64,000 bases of DNA from Halomonas sp. S3-1-1. GTDB taxonomy: Bacteria; Pseudomonadota; Gammaproteobacteria; Pseudomonadales; Halomonadaceae. The stretch spans positions 1 to 64,000 of the forward strand of contig NZ_JALGBZ010000008.1 in the NCBI RefSeq assembly GCF_023757625.1, in the 5' to 3' direction. Below, one piece after another: positions 36,561 through 44,559 of the stretch (position 1 is the first letter of the stretch; each line of letters opens with the position of its first letter). The notes below the pieces were generated by a model. It was not told the origin of the DNA and searched no databases. It saw only the letters and a program-made list of their open reading frames with translations. The position numbers were made by a program, and so were the translations under genes.

Positions 36561-37676
36561 TCAGCGCGCGTGCAGCGTAATGCGCGTAAGCTCTGACGGC
36601 TTGCCCAAACGCAGGGCGAAACCGGGCCAGAGCGCGGTGCCGCTGTTGAGGTAGAGCGTCATGCCGTCGAGCGCGTAGAGGCCCGAAACGAAGCCTTCGT
36701 TGGCGCGCGCCACCAGCCGGTCGAACCCCACCATCATGCCGCCGTGGGTGTGGCCGGAAAGCTGAAGATCGACGCCCTGGCCGGCCGCGCGGCGCGCGTT
36801 TCGCGGCTGGTGGTCGAGCAGTATGACCGGGGCGCCGGGAGGCGCGCCTTCGAGCGCTTCGGTAACGTCCGGCCCCGGATAGCCGTGCTCGGCGGCGGAG
36901 GCATCGTTGACCCCGGCCAGCACCAGCGCGGCGTCGCCGCGCTCGATCACCACATGCTCGTTGGAAAGCGTGCGCATACCGAGCGTTTGGTAGTGCGCCA
37001 TCCACTCACTGGCGTCAAAGTAGTACTCGTGGTTGCCGGAACTTGCGAACACGCCGTCGGGGGCGGTGAGCGAGGCAAGCGGGGCGACGTCGTCACGGCG
37101 TGCTTCCAGGGTGCCGTCGATCAGGTCGCCGGTGATCAGGATGACGTCCGCGCCGAGCGCGTTGGTCTTCTCGACTACGTCCTCTACCCAGCTCGCCTGG
37201 AACAGCCGGCTGATGTGCAGGTCAGTCAGATGCACGATCTGATAGCCCTCGAACGCCTCTGGCAGCCCGTCGATGGTGATATCGACCTCCTTGAGCAGCG
37301 GCACCCGCGCGGCCTGGCTCACGGCGAAGGTGGCCACGGCTAACGCCACCAGGCTTAGCGCGTAGCGAAGCGCGGCGGGGATAATGAGCCTGCGGCGTTT
37401 GATCAGCGCCAGCACCAAGGTGAGCGCATCGACCGCGAGCTGCATCAGCGCCAGAAAGAGCATCGCCCCAAACAGCGTATTGACGAGCAGCACCACCGCT
37501 GGAGGCACCTCCGGCGAGAACATGCTGCCAAAGGCGAGCTGGGTCAAAAGGTGGTGCTGCGAGACGAGCAGCAACATCGCCGAGAGTACGACCTTACTCC
37601 AAAGCGGCCAAGCCAAGGGCGCCAGTACCCGGAGAATCACGATCAGGCAGGGCAGTGAAATCAGCAGATGAAACAT
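36561..37676 (-). CDS. Membrane-anchored metallophosphoesterase
   Basis: A 371-residue protein. About 1-135 holds four hydrophobic segments; the remainder is a calcineurin-like phosphoesterase with DLHIS, GDLIDG, GNHEYY, and GHTHGG in order, all metal ligands present. It resembles YkuE/YaeI-type enzymes, one group of which cleaves UDP-diacylglucosamine or acts on membrane substrates. The substrate here is unknown. The ATG at 37676 opens the first helix; the ribosome site is weak. It is convergent with the MBL gene. Confidence 0.83.
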   Translation of the reverse strand: MFHLLISLPCLIVILRVLAPLAWPLWSKVVLSAMLLLVSQHHLLTQLAFGSMFSPEVPPAVVLLVNTLFGAMLFLALMQLAVDALTLVLALIKRRRLIIPAALRYALSLVALAVATFAVSQAARVPLLKEVDITIDGLPEAFEGYQIVHLTDLHISRLFQASWVEDVVEKTNALGADVILITGDLIDGTLEARRDDVAPLASLTAPDGVFASSGNHEYYFDASEWMAHYQTLGMRTLSNEHVVIERGDAALVLAGVNDASAAEHGYPGPDVTEALEGAPPGAPVILLDHQPRNARRAAGQGVDLQLSGHTHGGMMVGFDRLVARANEGFVSGLYALDGMTLYLNSGTALWPGFALRLGKPSELTRITLHAR

Positions 37677-37772
37677 GAGTGATGCTCGTGGTGGCGCATT
37701 GGGGCGTGCCAGCAAACCACGAAAGCAACGCCTTGGCAAAAGCCTCGATGCCGCCGCATCAACGCCGGGATA

Positions 37773-39188
37773 TCAGGCCTCTTTGTCGGTGGCCTGTAAA
37801 AGCGCCGCCGCGCTTTGCCCGGCGACGGCGCCCAGCACGACGGCACTCAATAGACCGTTGCCCGAGAGATAGCCGCTATCGCCGGCGCCGGAAACGCCCC
37901 GCGCTGCGCCGCCGCCGGCGAACAGGTTGGGCAGCCTCTGGCCGTTGGTATCCAGCACTCGTGCCTGGGGATTCACTTCGAGCCCGCCTTGGGTGTGAAA
38001 CAGCGCTCCGGTAACGCGGACGGCGTAGTAAGGCGGTGACAGCAGGTTGGCGGGTTCGAAAACGCGGCCGAACGTGTCCGGTGTCTGCGTTCGGGAGTGG
38101 CGATGCATATCGTCGACGGCCGACTCCAGTGCGGCGAGCGGCAGGTCGAGGCTTTCGGCCAAGGCCTCTAGCGTGTCGAAGGCGCGTATCGCGCCGGCGT
38201 CAAAGGCGTTACGGTAATCCTCGAACTCAAGCGCGTTTTCATGAATACGTTCGTCGAAAATATTCCAGGCGATGCCCTCGGGCTGGGCGAGTACGTTGGC
38301 GGCCTGCTCGGAGTAGCCGCCGTGCTCGTTGGAGAAGCGCTCCCCCAGCACGTTGACCTGCAAGCCGCCCTGCATCATCAGTGCCCAGCTGATCAAAATC
38401 TGGTGCGGGGTGGCAAGCGAGCCGTGGCCCTGGCAGGCGGCCAAGTCCTTCGTGCTCGCACCCATCGCCTCGCCCCAGAGCAGCGCATCGCCCTGGTTGC
38501 CCTCGTGGCCGTAGTAGAGTGCCTCCTTGAGCGACGGGATATGGCGCTTTACCAACTCGGCATTTCCGCCGTAGCCGTTGCAGGCCAAAATCAGGGCGTC
38601 GCAGCCGATACGCTCGCGACTGCCGTCGGGGCGTGTGATCGTCACGCCGCGCACCCGTTGGGCCTCGTCCACGTGCAGGTCCTCGACCCGCGCCTGGGTG
38701 AGAACATCCACGCCGGCACGCTCGGCGGCGTTCAAAAGTGCGCCCATCAGCTCTTCGCCGGTGCGCCGAGGCGTGGCGTGCATGCGCAGTCGCCGGTGGC
38801 CGGGGTAGAGAAAGCCTTCGACCAGCTCAAAAGGCACGCCGTGATCGTCGGCCAGCCACTCCACGGTCGGCCCCGATTGCTCGGCCAGCAGCTCGACGAT
38901 CAGTTGGTCGGCCTCGAAGCCGTTCTTGCGCTGAATGTCCTCGGCCATGAGGCCGGGGGTGTCATCGACTTCCAGTGCCTTTTGAAAGCGAGTGCCAGCG
39001 GCGGGAATGAAGCCTTGTGACATCGCGGTGCTTCCCCGGGGCAGCGCATCGCGTTCGAGCACGGCGAGATCAATACCCGCCTCACGCGCCTTGAGCGCCG
39101 CCACCAGCCCACAGGCGCCGGCACCGATGATGAGAAGCGGTAGGTGAAAATCGAAAGCCTCTGACGCGTGACAGGAGCGAACGGCCAT
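37773..39188 (-). CDS. FAD-dependent oxidoreductase of the fumarate reductase/ketosteroid dehydrogenase type
   Basis: A 471-residue flavoprotein. The N-terminal dinucleotide site is LLIIGAGACGLVAALKA (about 18-34), with STAMSQGFIPAAGT as the flavin loop. The C-terminus is RVTGALFHTQGGLEVN and GAGDSGYLSGNGLLSAVVLG. Family members add or remove hydrogens across a C-C bond next to a carbonyl. Last gene of the minus-strand catabolic operon, its ATG overlaps the preceding stop (TAATG). In that context it could interconvert a saturated and an unsaturated ring or diacid; this is inference. Confidence 0.8.
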   Translation of the reverse strand: MAVRSCHASEAFDFHLPLLIIGAGACGLVAALKAREAGIDLAVLERDALPRGSTAMSQGFIPAAGTRFQKALEVDDTPGLMAEDIQRKNGFEADQLIVELLAEQSGPTVEWLADDHGVPFELVEGFLYPGHRRLRMHATPRRTGEELMGALLNAAERAGVDVLTQARVEDLHVDEAQRVRGVTITRPDGSRERIGCDALILACNGYGGNAELVKRHIPSLKEALYYGHEGNQGDALLWGEAMGASTKDLAACQGHGSLATPHQILISWALMMQGGLQVNVLGERFSNEHGGYSEQAANVLAQPEGIAWNIFDERIHENALEFEDYRNAFDAGAIRAFDTLEALAESLDLPLAALESAVDDMHRHSRTQTPDTFGRVFEPANLLSPPYYAVRVTGALFHTQGGLEVNPQARVLDTNGQRLPNLFAGGGAARGVSGAGDSGYLSGNGLLSAVVLGAVAGQSAAALLQATDKEA

Positions 39189-40135
39189 TAGACAGCTCCC
39201 TTTTCGTCGTTGGGTTGAGCTTTCTTGAACGCGTCGAGAATTTCGCCCGCCGGCGCCTGCCAGACCTCCTCATGGCGGGCGATATGGGCGAGCACCTCTT
39301 CGAGACAAGCAATCCGGTGCGGCTGGCCGACGAGCCAGGGGTGAAGGTTGAGTGTGAACAGGCGAGCGCCGGCGTGCCGCGACTCTTCGAGTAGAAAATC
39401 GAACGCGTCCTTCACCTGCGCAACCCAGGAATCCTCCGAGTGAAGGTTTTGGCTCATGACGAACTGATCCTCGATCTCGGTGGTAAGCGGTATCATGGTG
39501 AGCTCGCCCGCGGCGGTTTTCCAGGCGTAGGGCAGCTCGTCGTTGACCCAGTCGGCGCAGTACTCGATGCCATTCTCGGTCAAAAGATCCGGCGTGTTGA
39601 AGCTCTGGTGCTTGGCGGGGCTGAGCCAGCCGCGAATGCGTTGGCCGGTCACGCGGCCAAGGGTCTCCACCGAGCGCTTGACCAGTTCGGCCTCTTCCTC
39701 GACGGGCTGGCCGCCGTAGTGCAAGTGGTCCATGTTCCAGCCGTGGGCGATGAATTCGCCGCCGTGCTCTTGAAGGCGCTTGACCAGATAGGGCGTCTGC
39801 TCGGCGAGCTGGGCATTGATCGCGTAGGTCGGCGTGATGGCGTGCTGCTTTAGGGCCTTGAGCACCCGATAGACGCCCACCCGGTTGCCGTAATCGCGTA
39901 GCGAGAAGTGGCGCAGGTCCGGATAGGGCATGGTCATGCCGTTGGGCACCTTGAACGGCTCGCCGCGCTGGTTGAGCGGGTAGAACTGCAGCGACACGTT
40001 GATCCAAACCGCCAGTGTCTTGCCACCTGGCCAGGTGATGGGCGCGCGCTCGCCGAGCATCGACCAGTCATAGCGGTCGTGGTCGTAGCCATAGCGGCGC
40101 AGCGGGTAGTCCAGGTAGTCGTCGTTGAGTGCCAT
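39188..40135 (-). CDS. NodB-fold hydrolase, allantoinase/imidase-like, copy B
   Basis: A 315-residue protein of the polysaccharide deacetylase superfamily. It shows the layout of the PuuE-type allantoinase branch (SLRDYGNRVGVYRVLKAL, FIAHGWNMDH, GWLSPAKHQSFNTPDLL, FTLNLHPWLVGQPHR) rather than a sugar deacetylase. The classical TFDDG first motif is absent (NVSLQFYPL). Enzymes of this branch open cyclic amides or imides. The ATG at 40135 follows GGGAGA. It lies four bases after copy A and overlaps the flavoprotein start, in the same operon as a cysteine amidohydrolase. Confidence 0.78.
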   Translation of the reverse strand: MALNDDYLDYPLRRYGYDHDRYDWSMLGERAPITWPGGKTLAVWINVSLQFYPLNQRGEPFKVPNGMTMPYPDLRHFSLRDYGNRVGVYRVLKALKQHAITPTYAINAQLAEQTPYLVKRLQEHGGEFIAHGWNMDHLHYGGQPVEEEAELVKRSVETLGRVTGQRIRGWLSPAKHQSFNTPDLLTENGIEYCADWVNDELPYAWKTAAGELTMIPLTTEIEDQFVMSQNLHSEDSWVAQVKDAFDFLLEESRHAGARLFTLNLHPWLVGQPHRIACLEEVLAHIARHEEVWQAPAGEILDAFKKAQPNDEKGAV

Positions 40136-40139
40136 GGTA

Positions 40140-41093
40140 TCAAGTCTCCCTGAGTGCGGTGGCGCTCTGCGCCTGAATGCTTTCAAGCGCGGCATCGAAA
40201 TAGTGAGCCCGGTAGTACTCGGCGATTTCCCGGCCGGTCGCCACCCACACGTCCGAATGGCCGGTAATGTACTCCAGCGCCTCCTCGAAAGCCTTGATGC
40301 GGTGAGGGCAGCTCACTTGGTAGTTGTGGGTGGGAATGCACATGACCGTGCCGGACTCGGCGCCCTCCTGGTACAGGCGGTCGAAGTGGCGCTTGAGCAT
40401 GGTGGCGTACTGGCGCGGTTCGACCTTGTTCACCGCATACACGATGGTGTCGTTCATTTCCATGGAGTAGGGCACTGAGATGAAGCGCTTGCCGGAACGT
40501 ACGTTGACCGGTGTGGGTTGGTCGTCGTGGAATAGATCGCAGGTGTAGAGCCCGCCGCGCTCACCGAAGAGTTCCTCGCCCACCTCGGCGAAAAGGTCCA
40601 GCGTGCGCTCGGAGTGCGACAGCGCCGGCGCCAGATACCCAGCGCAGGCCTGCCCGGTATGGCGATGGATGGTTTCCATGCTGTCACGGATCATTGCGCG
40701 CTCTTGGGCCTCGCTCAGGCCGTAGGTGTAGCGCGTGTTGTAGATGCCGTGGCTGAAGAACTCCCAATCGCGCTCCTGGCACATACGGATGATATCCGGA
40801 TGGTGCTCGCAAAGCGCCGTCGAAAGCGAGACCGAACCGCGCACGCCGTACTTGTCCAGAAGCGCCATCTGGCGCTGATGGCCCACCCGGTTGCCATAGT
40901 CGCGGATGCTGTAGCCGGGCACCGACGGGTGCGGGTGCGGCCAGGGTTTGCGGCTGGGGTTTTGCGGTGGGTCGAGCTCATAATATTCGATGTTGGGCGC
41001 GACCCAGAAAGCGACTTTTGCGCCACCCGGCCACTCGATTTTGGGACGCTGGTCATAGGCCCAGTAGTCGTACACGCCAAGGGATTCTTTCAT
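40140..41093 (-). CDS. NodB-fold hydrolase, allantoinase/imidase-like, copy A
   Basis: A 317-residue paralogue of the next gene. It shares SIRDYGNRVGHQRQMALLDKY (in parts), EFFSHGIYNTRYTYG, GYLAPALSHSERTLDLFAE, CIPTHNYQVSCPHRIKAFEEALEYI and WVATGREIAEYY, the PuuE/imidase pattern. As in copy B, the usual metal-binding TFDDG is replaced (NIEYYEL). The ATG has GGAGCAAACC upstream and lies eleven bases after the cysteine hydrolase gene. The pair may act on two ring substrates, or form a hetero-oligomer. Confidence 0.78.
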   Translation of the reverse strand: MKESLGVYDYWAYDQRPKIEWPGGAKVAFWVAPNIEYYELDPPQNPSRKPWPHPHPSVPGYSIRDYGNRVGHQRQMALLDKYGVRGSVSLSTALCEHHPDIIRMCQERDWEFFSHGIYNTRYTYGLSEAQERAMIRDSMETIHRHTGQACAGYLAPALSHSERTLDLFAEVGEELFGERGGLYTCDLFHDDQPTPVNVRSGKRFISVPYSMEMNDTIVYAVNKVEPRQYATMLKRHFDRLYQEGAESGTVMCIPTHNYQVSCPHRIKAFEEALEYITGHSDVWVATGREIAEYYRAHYFDAALESIQAQSATALRET

Positions 41094-41103
41094 GGTTTGC
41101 TCC

Positions 41104-41763
41104 TCAGCCCTCGAGCCATGCCAGCACGTCGGCCACCGGCATGACGTCCGCGTATTTCAGGTGCAGGTCGGTCAGGTTGGCGTAGTGGTAGCTCTCGTGT
41201 TTATCCGCTACGCACTCCATCGGCACGATGGTGCGATAGCCCCGCGACAGGCTCTCGACGGCGGTGGCGCGAATGCAGCCCGAGGTCGAGCCGCCGGTAA
41301 TGATCACGGTATCCACCTGATGCCACACCAAAAGCGACTGCAGCGGCGTTTCGAAAAAGGCCGAGGGCATGCGCTTGGTGTAGATCACATCACGCCCGTG
41401 GTCGATCTCGACGCGTTCGTCGAACTCGGCGCGCTCGGAGCCGTACTTGATGTTCTGCAGCGAATCCGGGGTATCGGTGCGCGTGCCCCACACACCGGCA
41501 TCCTCGGCGGAGTCGAGAAAGGCCACGTGGGTCCAGACCACCGGCCAGCCTTTCGCGCGAAAGCCGCGGGCCAGTTGATTGGTGTACTCGAGCTGTTTCG
41601 GGTCGGTCTCGTAGGCGGTCTTGAACAGATCCGTGCGAGTGTAGGCCTTTTGCGGGTCGACGTTGACGAGTACCGCTTTCTTGCCAAAGCCGAAAGGCAC
41701 CCGCTGCGGGTTTGCCATGACGTCATGAAAGATCTCTTTGGCCGTCTTGTCCGTCGTCTGCAT
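41104..41763 (-). CDS. Isochorismatase-family cysteine amidohydrolase
   Basis: A 219-residue hydrolase with the full triad D36 (VNVDPQKAY), K130 (VIYTKRMPSAF) and C163 (GGSTSGCIRATA), plus the oxyanion cis-peptide region before the Cys. The closest known roles are N-carbamoylsarcosine, maleamate (NicF-like) or ureidoacrylate amidohydrolase. Placed between ring-opening hydrolases and a diacid-processing lyase, hydrolysis of a half-amide to a dicarboxylate is the most coherent role. AGGAGA precedes the ATG. A tandem-repeat array lies directly upstream. Confidence 0.85.
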   Translation of the reverse strand: MQTTDKTAKEIFHDVMANPQRVPFGFGKKAVLVNVDPQKAYTRTDLFKTAYETDPKQLEYTNQLARGFRAKGWPVVWTHVAFLDSAEDAGVWGTRTDTPDSLQNIKYGSERAEFDERVEIDHGRDVIYTKRMPSAFFETPLQSLLVWHQVDTVIITGGSTSGCIRATAVESLSRGYRTIVPMECVADKHESYHYANLTDLHLKYADVMPVADVLAWLEG

Positions 41764-41796
41764 GGTTGTCTCCTGACATGGTTATTTTAAAGCGTC

Positions 41797-41895
41797 GTTC
41801 TTGAAAGCATTGTTCTTAAAACAACGTTCTTGAACATAAGGTTCTTGAACACAAGGTTCTTGAAAACAACGTTCTTGCAAGCGTCGTTTTTCGAA
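41797..41895. repeat. Seven-copy 15-base tandem array upstream of the cysteine hydrolase gene
   Basis: GTTCTTGAA or a close variant begins at 41797, 41812, 41826, 41841, 41856, 41871 and 41886, that is, at 15-base steps with one step of 14. The linkers vary (agcatt, acaac, cataag, cacaag, aacaac, agcgtc); the first and last copies share AGCGTC on their left. It fills the gap between the lyase gene and the cysteine hydrolase gene of the same operon. Confidence 0.85.
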
Positions 41896-41948
41896 CGGGG
41901 TGTTGTCTAACCCCCTCTTTATTGGAGCGAGTTGCCGGGCGCCTGCTA

Positions 41949-42833
41949 TCAGCGCTCTTCGTAACGCTCGCCCAGCTCGAGCATTTTCTGGGTGCCCAGG
42001 TAATCGTTGAGCTCTTTGAAATCGAGCATCTGGTCGCGAAAGGCGTCGGTGGTGCCGTCCTGCTTCAGCGTGGCGAAGAAGCGGCTCGCCATGTGGGTGA
42101 TCGCGCGTACCAGCGCCCCGGGGAAGATCACCAGCGAGAAGCCGAGGGCTTCCAGCGCTTGGGCGTTTTGCAACGGCGTGTCGCCGCCTTCGACCATGTT
42201 GGCCATGATGGGCACCTTGCCCTTGAACCGGGACATGATCTTGTCGATATCCTCGTCAGTGCGGATGCCTTCGATGAACAGCATGTCCACGCCCGCCTCG
42301 AAATAAGCCTGGGCGCGCTCGATGGCGCTATCGGTGCCTTCGACGCCCAGCGCATCGGTACGCCCGATGATCAGCGTGTCTTCGCTTTGCCGGGCGTCCA
42401 GTGCCGCATGCAATTTACCGACCATTTCGCCTTTGGATACCAGGGTCTTGCCCTTGAGGTGGCCGCAGCGCTTGGGATACGTCTGGTCCTCGAGCTGAAT
42501 GGCGTTGGCGCCGGCGCGCTCCAGAAGGCGCACACTTCGCATCACGTTCATGGCGTTACCAAAACCGGTATCGCAATCCACGACCACGGAAAGGTTCGTG
42601 CGCTCGCGAATATGCGACATGGCGGTGCAAATTTCGGTGATGCTCAAAAGGCCGATATCCGGCCGCCCCAACTGGGTATAAGCGAGGCTGGCGCCGGAGA
42701 GATAGACCGTATCGAAGCCGGCCTGCTCCGCAAGCGAAGCGCCAAGGGCATCGAACACGCCCGGGGCGACCACGATGGAAGGATCCTGCAACAGGCGTGT
42801 AAGACTCGGTGGGGAGATGGTTTTTTGTGTCAT
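41949..42833 (-). CDS. Isocitrate lyase/PEP mutase-family lyase (dimethylmalate lyase-like)
   Basis: A 294-residue TIM-barrel enzyme. Metal-site DCDTGFG lies at 86-92, and the gating loop carries KRCGH at 121-125 with catalytic C123. That Cys marks the C-C lyases (methylisocitrate, 2,3-dimethylmalate) and separates them from PEP mutase and oxaloacetate decarboxylases. The N-terminus VVAPGVFDALGASLAEQAGF is typical. With a LeuCD-like hydratase divergent to it, cleavage of a substituted malate to pyruvate plus a carboxylate is the simplest reading. Upstream neighbour in the operon is the SnoaL-like gene. Confidence 0.85.
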   Translation of the reverse strand: MTQKTISPPSLTRLLQDPSIVVAPGVFDALGASLAEQAGFDTVYLSGASLAYTQLGRPDIGLLSITEICTAMSHIRERTNLSVVVDCDTGFGNAMNVMRSVRLLERAGANAIQLEDQTYPKRCGHLKGKTLVSKGEMVGKLHAALDARQSEDTLIIGRTDALGVEGTDSAIERAQAYFEAGVDMLFIEGIRTDEDIDKIMSRFKGKVPIMANMVEGGDTPLQNAQALEALGFSLVIFPGALVRAITHMASRFFATLKQDGTTDAFRDQMLDFKELNDYLGTQKMLELGERYEER

Positions 42834-42843
42834 AAGGCTCTCT

Positions 42844-43266
42844 TCAGAAGGGGGAAGTGCCCGCAGGGGCAAGGTGGGGGCGCGCAAGTGCCAGATCGTT
42901 CCAGACCTGCTGGCGGATGATCAGGCCATCTTTTAGCTCGAAGCGGTCGATAAAGCGCACGCCCGTGGACGTCGTGTCATCCAGCCAGGTCACGTCGAGT
43001 ACGCCGTGGCAGATGACGATGGACTCGAGCGGCGTGACGCAGTGATCCACCCCGTGAAGGGTCTTGCTCACGTGTTGGTAACGACTGCCTGCCCAAGCGA
43101 CGACGTCCTCAAGGCTTGCCATCGGCGCTGCCCCGGGGAACTCCAGCACGACGCGCTCGGCGAGAAACCGCTTGGCTTTCGCCAGGTCTCGCGCTTGCAT
43201 GGCGGCGAGAAACGCGCGCACCTGCGTTTTATCGCTGCCGCGCCGCTCGCTTGAGTTACTCTCCAT
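42844..43266 (-). CDS. SnoaL/NTF2-like small protein
   Basis: A 140-residue protein with the NTF2-like cone fold pattern: FLAAMQARDLAKAKRFLAE near the N-terminus, VVLEFPGAAP, a central ICHGVLDVTW strand, and GVRFIDRFELKDGLIIRQQVWND. Such proteins act as isomerases, cyclases or hydratases, or only bind ligands; which applies here cannot be read from the sequence. It is the first gene of the minus-strand operon, diverging from the GntR gene. GGAGGCC lies upstream of the ATG. Confidence 0.7.
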   Translation of the reverse strand: MESNSSERRGSDKTQVRAFLAAMQARDLAKAKRFLAERVVLEFPGAAPMASLEDVVAWAGSRYQHVSKTLHGVDHCVTPLESIVICHGVLDVTWLDDTTSTGVRFIDRFELKDGLIIRQQVWNDLALARPHLAPAGTSPF

Positions 43267-43403
43267 GGCTGGCCTCCTGGCCGGGTTGCCGCTTCGAAAT
43301 GCCCGCGATATGTGTTACTCAGGGCGTGGCAGAGCCGTGTTCTGAGCTCATGGTTCTGGCCACGTGCTGTTGGTCACGGGTATGGGAATCGATGAGTCGT
43401 TTA

Positions 43404-43425
43404 AATGTATTAAATTTGATACATT
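43404..43425. promoter_or_regulatory. Palindromic candidate operator upstream of the GntR gene
   Basis: AATGTAT, eight A/T-rich bases, ATACATT. It lies between the divergent operon and the GntR/UTRA regulator, about 70 bases before the regulator's start. The half-site ATGTAT recurs after the regulator gene (44321). Confidence 0.55.
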
Positions 43426-43493
43426 TTTATGTCTACAAAGTGGGGCACGTCAAGTGCGCTGGAAAATTTTTTGACGATGTGGGGGGAACAAGG

Positions 43494-44297
43494 ATGAGCG
43501 AGGCAAATACCTCGGCCGTGGGAGGGACGAAGTCGCATCGCATTTATTTGCTGCTCAAGGATGCCATTCTCAGCGGCCGCCTTTCTCCGGCCGAAAAGCT
43601 TCCGGGTGAGAACCGGCTGGCCGAGCAGCACGGCGTATCGCGAGTGACGGTGCGCCGCGCCATCAAGGCGCTGCAGGCGAGCGGCCTCGTCGAGCGCAAG
43701 GCCGGGGTAGGTACGGTGGTGCTCAAGCAGCCGCTGGAGGCCACGGTGATGACGGCGAACGTCTCGAATCTAATGCCCAACATGGTGAAGATGAGCCAGG
43801 CCTCCCAGGTGCGGCTGCTGGAGTTCGGCTATGCACCACCGCCGGAAATGATCGCCGAGCGTCTGGGCATGGCCCCGAACACCAGGGCACAGCGCTCGGT
43901 ACGCGTGCGCATGGTAGACGGCAATCCGTTCTCCTACCTGATCACCCACGTGCCCGAAAAGATCGCCCTGCACTACAGCGAGGCGGATCTCGCCAATACG
44001 CCGCTGTTCGTTCTGCTCGAGCGCAGCGGTGTCAACGTGGATCACGCCTCGCAATCCATTTCTGCAACGCTTGCAAGCCACGATCTCGCCCAAGCGCTGG
44101 AGGTGTCGGTTGGCTCGCCGCTGATTTCGCTGACGCGCGTGGTGTTCGATGAAAAGGGGCGTGGCGTCGAGCATTTGGAGGCTTTCTATCGCCCCGACCG
44201 CTACCGTTTCCAGATCGATCTCGAGCGCAATGGCGACGACAGCTCACGCTATTGGGAGCCCAGAGTGGGAGGCATGCCTACCGATTCGACGGCATGA
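43494..44297 (+). CDS. GntR-family regulator with UTRA domain
   Basis: A 267-residue transcription factor of the HutC subgroup. Residues about 15-80 are the winged helix (LSPAEKLPGENRLAEQHGVSRVTVRRAIKALQ, in parts); about 100-255 is the UTRA ligand-binding domain (ALEVSVGSPLISLTRVVFD, EHLEAFYRPDRYRFQIDL). UTRA domains bind small metabolites, so it probably senses the cluster's substrate or an intermediate. The ATG at 43494 has GGGGGG eight bases upstream. The gene sits between the two arms of the cluster. Confidence 0.9.
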   Translation: MSEANTSAVGGTKSHRIYLLLKDAILSGRLSPAEKLPGENRLAEQHGVSRVTVRRAIKALQASGLVERKAGVGTVVLKQPLEATVMTANVSNLMPNMVKMSQASQVRLLEFGYAPPPEMIAERLGMAPNTRAQRSVRVRMVDGNPFSYLITHVPEKIALHYSEADLANTPLFVLLERSGVNVDHASQSISATLASHDLAQALEVSVGSPLISLTRVVFDEKGRGVEHLEAFYRPDRYRFQIDLERNGDDSSRYWEPRVGGMPTDSTA

Positions 44298-44322
44298 AAC
44301 GCTTTACGAACGTGTTTTGGAT

Positions 44323-44338
44323 GTATTATTTTTAATAC
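44323..44338. promoter_or_regulatory. Second palindromic candidate operator, upstream of the leuC-like gene
   Basis: GTATTA-TTTT-TAATAC is a perfect inverted repeat, preceded by AT so that ATGTATTA matches the half-site before the GntR gene. AATACATT recurs at about 44358. Both arms of the cluster could thus be under one regulator. Confidence 0.5.
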
Positions 44339-44400
44339 CGATTATAAATTTTAAAAAATACATTTGACCGGTGCTTCAGATTTGCGCTAGTTGTAGATGA

Positions 44401-44450
44401 AGCTGTGTAGCAAAAGCTGTAGAGAAAAAGCTGTAGAGAAAAAGTGGTAG
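44401..44450. repeat. 14-base tandem repeat in the leader of the leuC-like gene
   Basis: AGCTGTGTAGCAAA, then AGCTGTAGAGAAAA twice, then the partial AGTGGTAG, in direct register at 14-base steps. It lies 110 bases before the leuC-like ATG and just after the palindromic sites. Confidence 0.75.
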
Positions 44451-44559
44451 CCATTCCCCCGTCGACCCAAGACAGGCTGGAAGCTGCCCTGGGCGTGACG
44501 ACCGCCCCCACTAATAAAACGGTGCCGCATCAGTGGCACAGGCCGGGACAGCGAACATC

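Noticed and set aside
39188..41093. Peptidoglycan or chitin deacetylases
   Set aside because: No signal peptide, no TFDDG metal motif, and the layout follows the cytosolic allantoinase/imidase branch.
41797..41895. Possible CRISPR array
   Set aside because: The repeat core is only nine bases with five- to six-base linkers; CRISPR repeats and spacers are each about 30 bases, and no cas gene is near.
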